Assembly: GCA_030144725.1 (NCBI GenBank)
Contig: JASKMD010000016.1
Location: 735,075 to 799,074 of the forward strand
Reading direction: 5' to 3'
Origin: Haematococcus lacustris
Lineage: Eukaryota; Chlorophyta; Chlorophyceae; Chlamydomonadales; Haematococcaceae
DNA length: 64,000 nt
The translations under genes were made by a program, and so were the position numbers. Of the stretch, positions 45,838 to 54,954 are shown one piece after another; the stretch's first letter is position 1; every line of letters starts with the position of its first letter. Under the pieces are notes generated by a model. It saw only the letters and a list, made by a program, of their open reading frames with translations. It was not told the DNA's origin and ran no database searches.

Positions 45838-46228
45838 ATCAACCGGGTTAGGACCCGAAGCCAGCAGCACCCCATGAAGCAGGTGTGGTTTAGAAGCTAC
45901 AAACCTCCCTCTTCTTGCGAGAGGCCGGGGGATCGACACCCGCAAGGGACCAGAAATGCTTGGCATAATCGATCTCTCTTGAGGGCAGTGCCCGCCATCG
46001 TGCGGGGTGGGAGTGGGAGTGGAGTAGGCTACTTTCCTAGGAAATTCAGGAGGGTAGACACGTTTCCGAGCCGGGGCGTGTCGTGCTGTGAGAGCGCCCT
46101 TCAGGCATACGTCAGCCCGCGGGGGCCCTCCCCATGGTGTGAAAGGCCAGAAGCGGCGCGCGGTTCCTTAGTGCACGCCCCTGAAGCTTCGGGGGGAGTA
46201 GATTTCTTTCTTTCTTTCTTCTTCTTTC
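45838..46228 (+). mobile_element. SINE-like retroelement, plus strand
   Basis: 391 bp between perfect 12-bp direct repeats. It contains GGATCGACACC, close to a pol III B box (GGTTCGANTCC), at about 45929-45939; no clear A box. The 3' end reads CCTTAGTGCACGCC, a self-complementary CCCTGAAGCTTCGGGG, GGAGTAG, then a (TTTC)/(TTC) tail, the same 3' architecture as the element at 4902-5508 and the LINE. No protein is encoded. Confidence 0.75.
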
Positions 46229-46240
46229 TGGCATTGCACC
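46229..46240. repeat. Target-site duplication, right
   Basis: Second TGGCATTGCACC directly after the TTTC-rich tail. Confidence 0.85.
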
Positions 46241-47759
46241 CAACTATGCCACCCCGCCCCGTCATGCTGCACTGCTTGCCTGGCTTCTTGCGCTTAGTAG
46301 GCATCGTCTATAGCATCAATACAAAAATCTACCTGCAAGTGTTATTCACCTGCGTGTGCTTGCCTGACCGCAGGCTCTACTTGGGGGTTTGTTTGGCCCA
46401 GTAAGGGACCGAAGAATAATGGCGATGACTGGTCTCTAGCTCACTCTGGTGGCTGTGCGGCGCTCCTGACAAAATCTGGTGCGCCGCTGCCGACAACATG
46501 TTGTGACATCATAACATGGGCATGCTAACATAGGCGGTGGGTAGCATATCAGTAGATGTGAGCTGATGTAACATTGATGCTAACGATCAGGTAAACGGGT
46601 AAGGTGTGACCCGAACCTAGTGTTGCCTTATTACCTTGGCATTGGCATGGCCTGACCTGGTGCAGCCTGATGAAGTGCCTAAACTGCCTGTCGTACAAGT
46701 CTCAAAGCTGCCCGGCCACACCTTTCATTGCGGGTGTGATGCAAGGAGGTGCCTTGTCAACTTTGCGGGGTGCCTGGTCTGCCCTCTGCTCGCATGCAGG
46801 CCCTGCCTGGAGCAGAAAGGTAGGGCAGAGGGTGTGGGAGGGGCTTGCACTGGAGCTTGTTTACCTACACCCTCCCAGCCCTACGCCCTGGACTCAGTCC
46901 TGGTCTTGCTCATGGCTTGCTTGGCCTGCAAGACATCCGTTATGGGCTGTCTCCACACTCATCCCACACCAGCCCCATTGACCTAGTTGTAAGGGCGCGC
47001 CTCTACGTAGTGTCCCTTACCCGTACGTAGTCCTCACCCAAGGCAACTACAGGATATCGGTCACACATGTGACGTGCAAAGCGGTCGCCTTTAAGCTTAC
47101 AGTGTGCGTAGCATGTCCTCTAAGAACATGTCCAACGCACTCACTATAGGGTACAGCCGGGGCCCCACAGTGGGGCGGTCGCCAAGGTCTTCACCGCGCA
47201 GGTGCACTCAGGCAAATTAGTAACAACATTTTTGAGATTCAGAGCCTCGGACTTGGTACATAGTCAAATGAAGGGATGGTCCTTGCGAATCCTGTATGGC
47301 CACTAGCACAGCTTCACTAGGGCTATGGGGACACCAGGGCTATGGGGCCTCCCCTCCCCGCTTGAGATTGTTAGCCTAGTTGCAACACCCACGCAAATCA
47401 GTGCACATAAAGGCACTCCTGGCAAATAAGGGCTGGCTGGCTCGGCAAACTTGCGAGTTGAGGTCTGAGACTTGGCATGTAGGCTGCTGTGACCTAGTGG
47501 AGGAGAAGACTCCCTTGGGCCAAAGTGAAATTCTTGGTCATTGCGGAGCTGCTGGACCAGCGGCTGGGCCCTCACCCCGAATTTGGTGGTGCTAACTGAC
47601 TGAAGTGACTTTTAAAAATTTCTGAGTATGAGGAGTTGTCAGGCATCAGAATAGAAGCACAACCTAGTAGGTAGCATGTGCAAAGTCAAAGCCAGTAAAG
47701 AATGGGGGCCAGTTTACTGAAACCCTGCACACGGTTAATTCTCTCATTTAGGCACATTT
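46241..47759. other. No gene that can be supported
   Basis: A Cys-rich stretch (around 46680-46985) is open in two frames but matches nothing I know. The remainder is unassigned. Confidence 0.45.
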
Positions 47760-48215
47760 AGCCTTTGAAACCTTGTGCAGGGTTTCACTTGACCTTGTGC
47801 AGGGTTTCGCTAACCTTGTGCAGGGTTTTGAGACCTAGTGCAGGGTTTTGCCGACCTTGTGCAGGGTTTCGATCCAAGCATCGATTTCACCTAAGTCAAC
47901 TGAGACCTAGCACAGGGTTTTGTTAACCTTGTGCAGGGTTTCGCAGACCTTGTGCAGGGTTTCGCAACCACTATGATTTCACCTAAGTCAACTCAGACCT
48001 AGCACAAGGTTTCGCTAACCTTGTGCAGGGTTTCGCTGACCTTGTGCAGGGTTTCGCAACCACTATGATTTCACCTAAGTCAACTCAGACCTAGCACAGG
48101 GTTTCGCTAACCTTGTGCAGGGTTTCGCTGACCATGTGCAGGGTTTCGCAACCACTATGATTTCACCTAAGTCAACCCTGACCTAGTGCAGGGTTTCGCT
48201 GACCTTGTGCAGGGT
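47760..48215. repeat. CCTTGTGCAGGGTTTCG minisatellite with 92-bp higher-order period
   Basis: Units of ACCTTGTGCAGGGTTTCGCT (about 22 bp) are grouped in a 92-bp higher-order repeat marked by GATTTCACCTAAGTCAAC at 47883, 47975, 48067 and 48159. The same unit occurs in inverse orientation at about 50650-51075. Confidence 0.92.
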
Positions 48216-48963
48216 CTCGCACTGCAGAGTCAATTATCAATTGTGCATGTGACTTGCATGCAAGAGCGCGAACACTGACGGGCTTGGTATTGGGATCTGC
48301 GCTAGCTGCCACCAAGCATGCCGTTGGTGTGCCATGAGGTCGCGAGGCGCCATGAGAGGAAACCATGTCGACCTCGCAAAGCCCGCAGCAACACGCAACA
48401 CGCGACACGTCCATTTCAAACTCAGCAACAGCGACATCGACAGCGCCCAAATGCGAAGCCTCGCAGCCGGCCATGAAATGCGGGCCAGCTAGCCTTCGCA
48501 GCCATCAGTCGTCAGCCAAGAGGCCAGCATGCAGATCGGTTTCGCAGCCATTAGCGATCAGCGAAAGGAATAGGGTGTTTGTGATCAAGCACAGAGTTGA
48601 GGGCGGACGGCACAAAGGTAGCTTGCAAAGGTGCGATGCATAGATGCGACTCTGAGGTGCGACCGCGAGGTTGGAGCGTGGCATGTGTCATGTGCCATGT
48701 GTTGCTTGAGCAGGTTCGGTGCCAAGGCACAGTGGCACCTTCCATCTGCCAGAAGCAGCAACCACAACGGCAACAAGTAGCGGCAGCCAGGGCGGCGGAC
48801 AAGAGCAAAAGTGTACCCTCCTCCCTCCTCCCTCCTCGCTCTTCCCTCCTCCCTCTTCCCTCCTCCCTCCTCCCTACCACACTGCCCACCACCACCTGCC
48901 AGACCCACCACTCCCCCTCTCCCTCCCCCTAAGTAATGATCAAGGGACCACATGGAGCAAGCA
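48216..48963. other. No recognisable gene
   Basis: Sequence rich in CGCAGCC and TCGCAGCC motifs, resembling 8260-8800 in reverse complement, then a CT-rich tract (CCTCCCTCCTCCCT, about 48820-48880). Probably part of the same dispersed family as the intron-like modules. Confidence 0.45.
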
Positions 48964-49747
48964 GTGAGTGGCTAGCCCCACGCACATAAGTGACCCCTTG
49001 TACCCAGCCTAACCGCTAGCACGCCCCTTGTTTGCCGCAGGTGTGATGGTCAGCTCAGCAGCCAGAGCGGCAGCAAGGAGCAACATGCCTCTTCTCCCTC
49101 CTCCCCCTCACCTCCTCCCCCTCACCTCCTTCCCTCACACCCCCCTCCTCCTCCTCTCCCTCACCCTTACCCAGGCCAGGAGTGCACATAGTACCCAGGA
49201 CCCAAGACAGGACCCAGGACAGGAGTGCACACCCTCACCCTCACCCTTGGTGGCACCACCTGCCAGACCCACCACTCCCCAGGAGGCGGAACCAAGAGGA
49301 GCAGCCAAGAGGAGCAGCCAGGAGCGGCAGCCAGGAGCAGCAGCTAGGAGCGGCAGCCAGGAGTGGCAGCCAGGAGGCATGGGCAAGGCAAGTGGTTGGC
49401 CAAGGCCAAGAGGCCCATGCCCCCCACAGCCAGGAGGCACAGCCAGGAGGGAGGAGTAGCAGCCAACAAGGCGGCAGCAAGGAGTCAGCAATGGCACATG
49501 GAGATAACAGTGAGTGGCCAGCCCCTTGCACATCAGTGGCCCCCATTGCCCTGCCTTACCGTGAGCACGCCCCTTGTTGCTTGCAGGTGTGACGGTCACA
49601 CGCCCACCCCTCGCCCACCCCACCCCTCCCCTATCCCACCCCACCCCACCCCACCCCACCCCAGCAAACGGTGAGTGGCCAGCATGAAGCAGATTTGTGG
49701 CTCTTGGTACCAAGCCTGATGGCTAGCATGCCCCTTGTTTGTTGCAG
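48964..49747 (+). repeat. Three intron-like 77-bp modules in CT-rich DNA
   Basis: 48964-49040, 49510-49586 and 49671-49747 are each exactly 77 bp, start GTGAGTGGC(T/C)AGC and end (C/A)A(C/T)GCCCCTTGTTNNNNGCAG-like. Each is followed by GGT(G/C)T(G/A)A(C/T)GGTCA and a pyrimidine-rich tract. Between them lies an 18-bp minisatellite (GGAGCGGCAGCCA, about 49298-49400). Related units occur at 12560-12625, 13027-13100 and, reversed, 7240-7161. No conserved exon is seen, so they may be a mobile or satellite-like family carrying splice-site-like ends. Confidence 0.7.
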
Positions 49748-50649
49748 GTCTAATGGTCACACCCTTCCCTTGTCCTTCTTATTACCCACAAACTCACCCG
49801 TGTCGCTCCGCTTCCCCCCTCCTCCGCTACACTGCAGCCCCTCCCCTACCTTACCCTCACCTTACCCCACTTCCACCTCCACCTCCCATGCCATCAATAG
49901 CAGCCCAGGGCAGCAGCCCGGAGCAGCAGCCTGGAGCGGCAGCTAGGAGTGGCAGCCTTGAGGTGGTACATGACGTGTGTAGCCATGAGCCAGCTGCCAT
50001 GTGGCAGGTGTGGCAAGGCATGAGCGACAAGGAGCCTTAAGAGAGCAACAAGGAGCCAGTTGCTATGGGGCAGGTGGTGCAAGGCATGATCAGCCAAGAG
50101 GCAGCTGCAGCGCGGCTGGTGCACCCTTCCCCCCATCACCACCACCACCTCCCAGGCCATCACTACAAGGCAGCAGCCGGGCAACAGCCCTTCCCTTATC
50201 CCAAGCAATGACACAGCTGCCATGTGGCAGGTGGGGCAAGGCATGTGTAGCCCCGAGTCAGCTGCCATGTGTCATGAGGTGCATGGCTTCGTTAGCCATG
50301 TGTTTCTGCTGTTCGTCGTAAGTATATAGTTTGAGCAGCCATTAGTCAACTGGTATGAGATGAGCAATGCATGGCGTGTGTAGCAGTGTGTCAGTTGCAT
50401 GGCATGAGATGAGAGGTGCATGGCGTGTGCAGCCCTGAGTCTAGTGGCTTGTGTCATGTGGTGCATGCCTGGCAGCACCAGTTTCAGAGTGCAAACAGCA
50501 GTTGCTAGCCATGAATCAGTTTGTGTGCTAGGCATGACTCTAATGGTGATGCCGTGTGATGTTACATTGATGTAGGAGGCCACATGTGGCAGCAGATGTC
50601 AGCAGGCATGTAGGTTGTAAGCCAACGCTGACTATACACTCATGCTTTG
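49748..50649. other. No recognisable gene
   Basis: CT-rich tract, then Cys/His-poor low-information DNA with loosely repeated GCCATGTGGCAGGTG and CATGAGATGAG motifs. No coding signal. Confidence 0.45.
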
Positions 50650-51075
50650 ATACCCTGTGCACGGTCTATGAAACCCTGCACTAGGTCTTTGAAACCTTGT
50701 GCAAGGTCAGCGAAACCGTGCACACGGTCAGAAACGCCTAGGAACTGAGCCACACCAAACCTTGTGCACGGTCTATGAAACCCTGCACTAGGTCTATGAA
50801 ACCCTGCACTAGGTCTTTGAAAACCTGCACACGGTCAGCGAAACCCTGCACACGGTCAGAAACGCCTAGGAACTGAGCCACACCAAACCTTGTGCACGGT
50901 CTATGAAACCTTGTGCAAGGTCTTTGAAACCCTGTGCAAGGTCAGCGAAACCCTGCACACGGTCTATGAAACGCTGCACACGGTCAGGAACTGGCTTGAC
51001 TGCCACCTAGGGGCTGAGCCAGTTGAAACCCTGTGCACGGTTTGGCGAAACCCTGCACAAGGTTCTGCACCTTCA
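50650..51075. repeat. Inverted array of the GTGCA minisatellite
   Basis: Units such as GAAACCCTGCACACGGTC, GAAACCTTGTGCACGGTC and GAAACCCTGCACTAGGTC, the reverse-complement orientation of the 47760-48215 array. A higher-order block with AACGCCTAGGAACTGAGCCA + CACCAAACC recurs at about 50734 and 50862. Confidence 0.9.
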
Positions 51076-51208
51076 GCTAAAGGCCAATTACAGCCCAACC
51101 ACATCGATTAAAATCATGAAACATATGGCGATGGGACGGCCTTTGAAAGGGCTATCCGCAGTCCCCCTAAACTAAAATCGCCGACTCGGCCTTATTCTCC
51201 ACGAGTGG

Positions 51209-51310
51209 GTAGTAGATAACTGACGGTCCAAGAGCATTATGCGAAAATATGCGAGGCCGAGGTGGCGCGGACATACGTGCCGAGGCGCAGCCGAGGCATG
51301 TATGGTAACA
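51209..51310. repeat. Foldback hairpin, family copy 2
   Basis: ATTATGCGAAAATATGCGAG ... GCGCGGACATACGTGCC-GAGGCGCAGCCGA-GGCATGTATGG. Homologous to 3435-3588. The stem pairs CATACGTGCC with GGCATGTATG; compared with copy 1 (CATATACACC/GGTGTATATG) several base pairs changed on both sides at once. Confidence 0.8.
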
Positions 51311-52118
51311 GTACCGAGGATGAGACTCAGGCATTCCCAACATGGGGTTGGCAATCTTCATGCAACTGCAGCCCACCTACTCAATCTTTTGATGTAACGT
51401 TTGTTGCGTCTGCTGCGATGTGATATTGCGCGTTTAATGTAAGACTGGAATTGCCATCGGAGTCTTTCGATGCGGGCAGCCACATGTGACCCCGAATGTG
51501 TCCCAATCGCAGACCGTGGTTAGGTACACCGGTAAGCTACTTCCTTGGCTATCCGTTAGCGATGCACGACATGTCGGTGGCGCACACCACCGAAGTCTAG
51601 CAAACATGGCTGCGCGAGCTTCCTGATGGTGCAGGCCGCTTGGCGAGGATGTGAAGAAACCCGAATTCGAGTGTGGCAGCGCTGTATCGCTATAATGGTG
51701 GGCGGCACAGTAGGGACTAGTCACCCCCTCCAGCTATGATCCGCTTTATGTTTTCAACCATTGAACAAACAGCCTGGCCTCACTCGAATTATTTGTAGCA
51801 TACTCAATAACGCGTCCATGGCACTAAGCAACTCAATCATTGGGTCTGTAGGTGTCAAGATTGACCCCTTACAAGGTACACATGCTGATGGCTACAGGTG
51901 CATGAGGAGCCGACTGAGCTTGGCTGACCACTCCGCCACATGGCCACCACCAACATAGCCTAACCCACCATCTCCCAACCTCGTCTACCCAGCCCAGCCC
52001 CCAGTAGCCCCTCCTCCCAGCAGCCCAGCCTGCCATCAGCCTCCTCCCTCCTACCGCTCCTTCTCCTCGCCTCCTCCCCCCTACCTCTCCTTCACCCATC
52101 ACCCTGACCACCCTAACC
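51311..52118. other. No recognisable gene before the coiled-coil gene
   Basis: 51311-51950 is unassigned. 51960-52100 is a CT-rich leader directly ahead of the ATG at 52119; it could be a 5' UTR. Confidence 0.45.
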
Positions 52119-53126
52119 ATGAAGAAGAGATTAAGCAAGGCAAAGAGCGCCCAGCTCAATGCACTAAACAAGTCGCCAAGGGCTGGCAATCTGCATTGCC
52201 CCGCATTGCGCCTTCACCTCGAACAGTACTACCTTGCCAGCCCCATCTCCAATGCCCCAGTGGAGTCCTTGTTGCAGCTGCTGAAGCACGGTGGTGGCAG
52301 GTACATGGAGCTGCCAGCTCTGCTGCAGTTGATGTCCCTGCGCACATGCAAGGAGGCCATGAAGACTGTGGATGTTCATGATTTGCAGCAGCATAAGGGT
52401 CAGCTCCGTGATCTGCAGGCTGAGGTGCAGCGGTTGAGGGATGTGGAGCAGTCCCTTATGGGCACAGTGGATGGGTTGCAGGGCGACCTAGGCGACCTGC
52501 AGGCAGCACACCAAAGCCTGAAGGGTGAGCACACGGCTTTGCAGCAGGTGGCATGCAGAGCGGCAGCTACCAATCACTCCCTACGGGCTGCTCGACACCG
52601 CCTCCAGGGTCAGGTGCAGATCTACCGCAACAAACACCGCCCCCACCGCTCCCCACTCACCTTCAAGCAGAGGCAGCAGCTGCTGGTTTTGGAGCAACAC
52701 CCCGTCTCAATGGAGGTGTTGAGGCGGTGTGCAGAGGCTGGCTACGGAAGGCTGGATAGCCATGGCCGGCCCATGGGCAGCATGGCGGAGCAGCTCAGCC
52801 CAGCACCCTCACCAACTGACATCTTCATTCCAACTCAAGAGAGCCCTGTGGGGAGGCCAGCAGCCCGGACTGCACCCTACAATGCTCACCACTGCTTGAG
52901 CACCGTCAGGTTGCATCTAGAGACCGGTGTCAGCCGCCGTGCCCTCTCCAAGTGCCGACAGTTCTTCGTCTCTGAGCAGTGCGTCCTCCCCAACCCTCAC
53001 CGGCCAGGCAAGACATCCACAGTTGGGCGTGAATTCCACATCGTGTCCACCTACATGCGGCGCAAGACCCTTGGTAAGATGCAAAGGGGAAGGCAGGTTG
53101 GCGTGGGTGGGAAGCGAGATAGATGA
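52119..53126 (+). CDS. Unidentified coiled-coil protein, interrupted downstream by a LINE
   Basis: An open frame with good composition, starting at ATG 52119 (MKKRLSKAKSAQLNALNKSP). Residues about 85-170 form a heptad-rich coiled coil (QLRDLQAEVQRLRDVEQSL, MGTVDGLQGDLGDLQAAH), followed by a basic, His/Arg-rich part (IYRNKHRPHRSPLTFKQRQQ) and a C-terminal segment HHCLSTVRLHLETGVSRRAL + SKCRQFFVSEQC. A good splice donor (TTG-GTAAGA at about 53071) suggests that coding proper ends after YMRRKTL and continues in a later exon, possibly at 53160 (acceptor CAAGCAG), beyond which the LINE 3' tail starts. So the gene is probably broken by the LINE. I do not recognise the family; a transposon-associated gene is possible. 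Confidence 0.55.
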   Translation: MKKRLSKAKSAQLNALNKSPRAGNLHCPALRLHLEQYYLASPISNAPVESLLQLLKHGGGRYMELPALLQLMSLRTCKEAMKTVDVHDLQQHKGQLRDLQAEVQRLRDVEQSLMGTVDGLQGDLGDLQAAHQSLKGEHTALQQVACRAAATNHSLRAARHRLQGQVQIYRNKHRPHRSPLTFKQRQQLLVLEQHPVSMEVLRRCAEAGYGRLDSHGRPMGSMAEQLSPAPSPTDIFIPTQESPVGRPAARTAPYNAHHCLSTVRLHLETGVSRRALSKCRQFFVSEQCVLPNPHRPGKTSTVGREFHIVSTYMRRKTLGKMQRGRQVGVGGKRDR

Positions 53127-53301
53127 CAGGAAAGCAGCTTCAGTCATACCTCCAGTTTCACAAGCAGGAGGTACACACGAGCTGGAGGGTAAGAAGAAGA
53201 AGAAGAAGACTACTCCGGCGGAGCCGGCGTGTATTAAGGGAGGAGCTTCCGCCTGGGGCGCGGCCTGCTCCCACCACCTAACCTGGATGAGGAGAACCCC
53301 T

Positions 53302-54954
53302 TCAGCCCCCATCCTTGACACCTGCCCTGAGTCTGTAGCTGGTTCTGGTATGTGAGCTTATGACCGCATGTCTAGTCAGTTTATTTAGCAGTTTAGTGGT
53401 GTTGGTTTGCGTGATGCCTATGGCTTCCATGTGTATCTTGGTATGTGCGTTGTAAGTGATGCCGCCTATTCCCAGTAAAATGGGTCTGATTGTGACTGTG
53501 TGTCCTGCTGCTATGATGGCGTCTGCCATGGCAGCGTGTTGTGTGGTAGCGTTGTCTAGCTGTTCGGCCCATCTCGAGTCAGCACAGTACTTGATTTCCA
53601 GCAGAGTGACATGTTTGGTTAACTCGTTCGATCCCTGCTTCCTTTTCTTCGTGTTGTTGATCATGATGATGTCCGGGCGGGTGGTCATGTTGGTGTCCCT
53701 GGCTGAGAGGCTCAGGTCTTCTAGAGCCTTGCGTAGCGTGGCGCTAGGTAGGTCGATGCCTTCCGTCTCGCCTCGTTCGTGGCTGCCGATGTCCGCGAAT
53801 TTGATGCACCCTCCTTGGGCTCCCTTGCTGATAGCTTTCATGATGAGGCGCCCCGCCCCGTTGTGTCGTTCCTGTACTAGACCTGCGGTGCGGCTGCAGC
53901 CCGAGAGTAGGTGTGTCGCGCTGTCGGCCTCCCCGCATAGCGGGCACCGGTCATCCGCCGCCTTTCCCCAGCGCATGGCCAGTTTCTGGTTGTAGAGCCC
54001 ACCCGTCCGATAGAGTAGGGCGGTTCTCTGCGCCTCTGTTGGAATGCCCGCGTCGGTCATCACTCTTTCGCAGGAGCCTTTCGCCGCTACCTTGGTGATT
54101 TCTTGTGACATCTGGTAGTAGGTGCTCTCTTGGTTCGCGAGGCCGAGTTTGTGTTTGTAGCTCATGTGCGCGCGTACGCTGTGGCGGCAGTCCGGCAGCG
54201 GGGTGGTGACGTTGAGATCGCTTGTTGTGCTCAGCCAAGCGTGTTGCTCGGTGTGCCTGGGCGGGCTGGGGCCCCGCGTTGCTTGCTCTGGGTGCCTCGC
54301 TGCGTGCTTGGCCAGTGCATCAGCTCCCTCGTTTCCGATGATGCCGGAGTGTGCGCGGACTTTGAAGAAGTGTACCGTGTCCTGGCTGTTGGTCAGGATA
54401 GTGGCTATCTCTGCCAGTATGTCTTTGTGGCGGTGCGTGCGGAGCGACATCGGGTTGGCGAGCGCCCTGCGTATCTGGTACAGTGAGCAGAGGCTGTCGG
54501 TGGCGATTCGCTTGGCCCCCACCTGCAGCGCTGAAAGAATAGCTATGAGCTCTGCTCTATTAATGGTGGTGTCACCGGTAAGGGCAATGGTGTTCCGATC
54601 GTCGCTGGCCGGCGTGTATACGCCTGCTCCCACTGATGCTCCCTCGGTGCCTTTGATGCAGCTTCCGTCCGTGTATGTCACCTTCTTCCACTCTGGTATG
54701 GCTCTGTGTGTGGGGGTGGTGGGCTGGGAGGCAGGCTGGTTAGTTTGGCGTGTATGCCCCGTGGAGGGGAGCTCGTGGTCTGCTGGTAGGCCTCGGTGCT
54801 TGTGGTGGCCGCTTGGCAGCGGGGTGGGCTGGTTGTGTTGGGAGGGCTTTGCCAGAGCCGGATGTGTCCTAAGTCGTGGGTGGAGTGCAGTGGCTGCGTT
54901 GGCCAGCCAGCCCTGTGGGTTCCCGTGCGTGACGAGCTGTTGCCCAGCTCGGTT
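53302..54954 (-). CDS. LINE polyprotein continued: RNase H, CCHC and PD-(D/E)XK-like endonuclease
   Basis: Same reading frame as the RT part, directly after its TAG; no stop from 54954 down to TGA at 53304-53302. RNase H has all four acidic positions: VTYTDGSCIKG, NRAELIAILSAL, IATDSLCSLYQ and GNEGADALAKHAA. Next is a CCHC motif CPLCGEADSATHLLSGC (Cx2Cx7Hx4C), the spacing seen before restriction-like endonucleases in RLE-type LINEs, then RPDIIMI and VTLLEIKYC, a PD...ExK signature. This order fits Dualen/RandI elements, which carry RNase H and an RLE. Translation alone could start at the ATG at 54681, inside RNase H, so readthrough or a repaired stop is needed for a whole enzyme. Confidence 0.8.
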   Translation of the reverse strand, partial: NRAGQQLVTHGNPQGWLANAATALHPRLRTHPALAKPSQHNQPTPLPSGHHKHRGLPADHELPSTGHTRQTNQPASQPTTPTHRAIPEWKKVTYTDGSCIKGTEGASVGAGVYTPASDDRNTIALTGDTTINRAELIAILSALQVGAKRIATDSLCSLYQIRRALANPMSLRTHRHKDILAEIATILTNSQDTVHFFKVRAHSGIIGNEGADALAKHAARHPEQATRGPSPPRHTEQHAWLSTTSDLNVTTPLPDCRHSVRAHMSYKHKLGLANQESTYYQMSQEITKVAAKGSCERVMTDAGIPTEAQRTALLYRTGGLYNQKLAMRWGKAADDRCPLCGEADSATHLLSGCSRTAGLVQERHNGAGRLIMKAISKGAQGGCIKFADIGSHERGETEGIDLPSATLRKALEDLSLSARDTNMTTRPDIIMINNTKKRKQGSNELTKHVTLLEIKYCADSRWAEQLDNATTQHAAMADAIIAAGHTVTIRPILLGIGGITYNAHTKIHMEAIGITQTNTTKLLNKLTRHAVISSHTRTSYRLRAGVKDGG

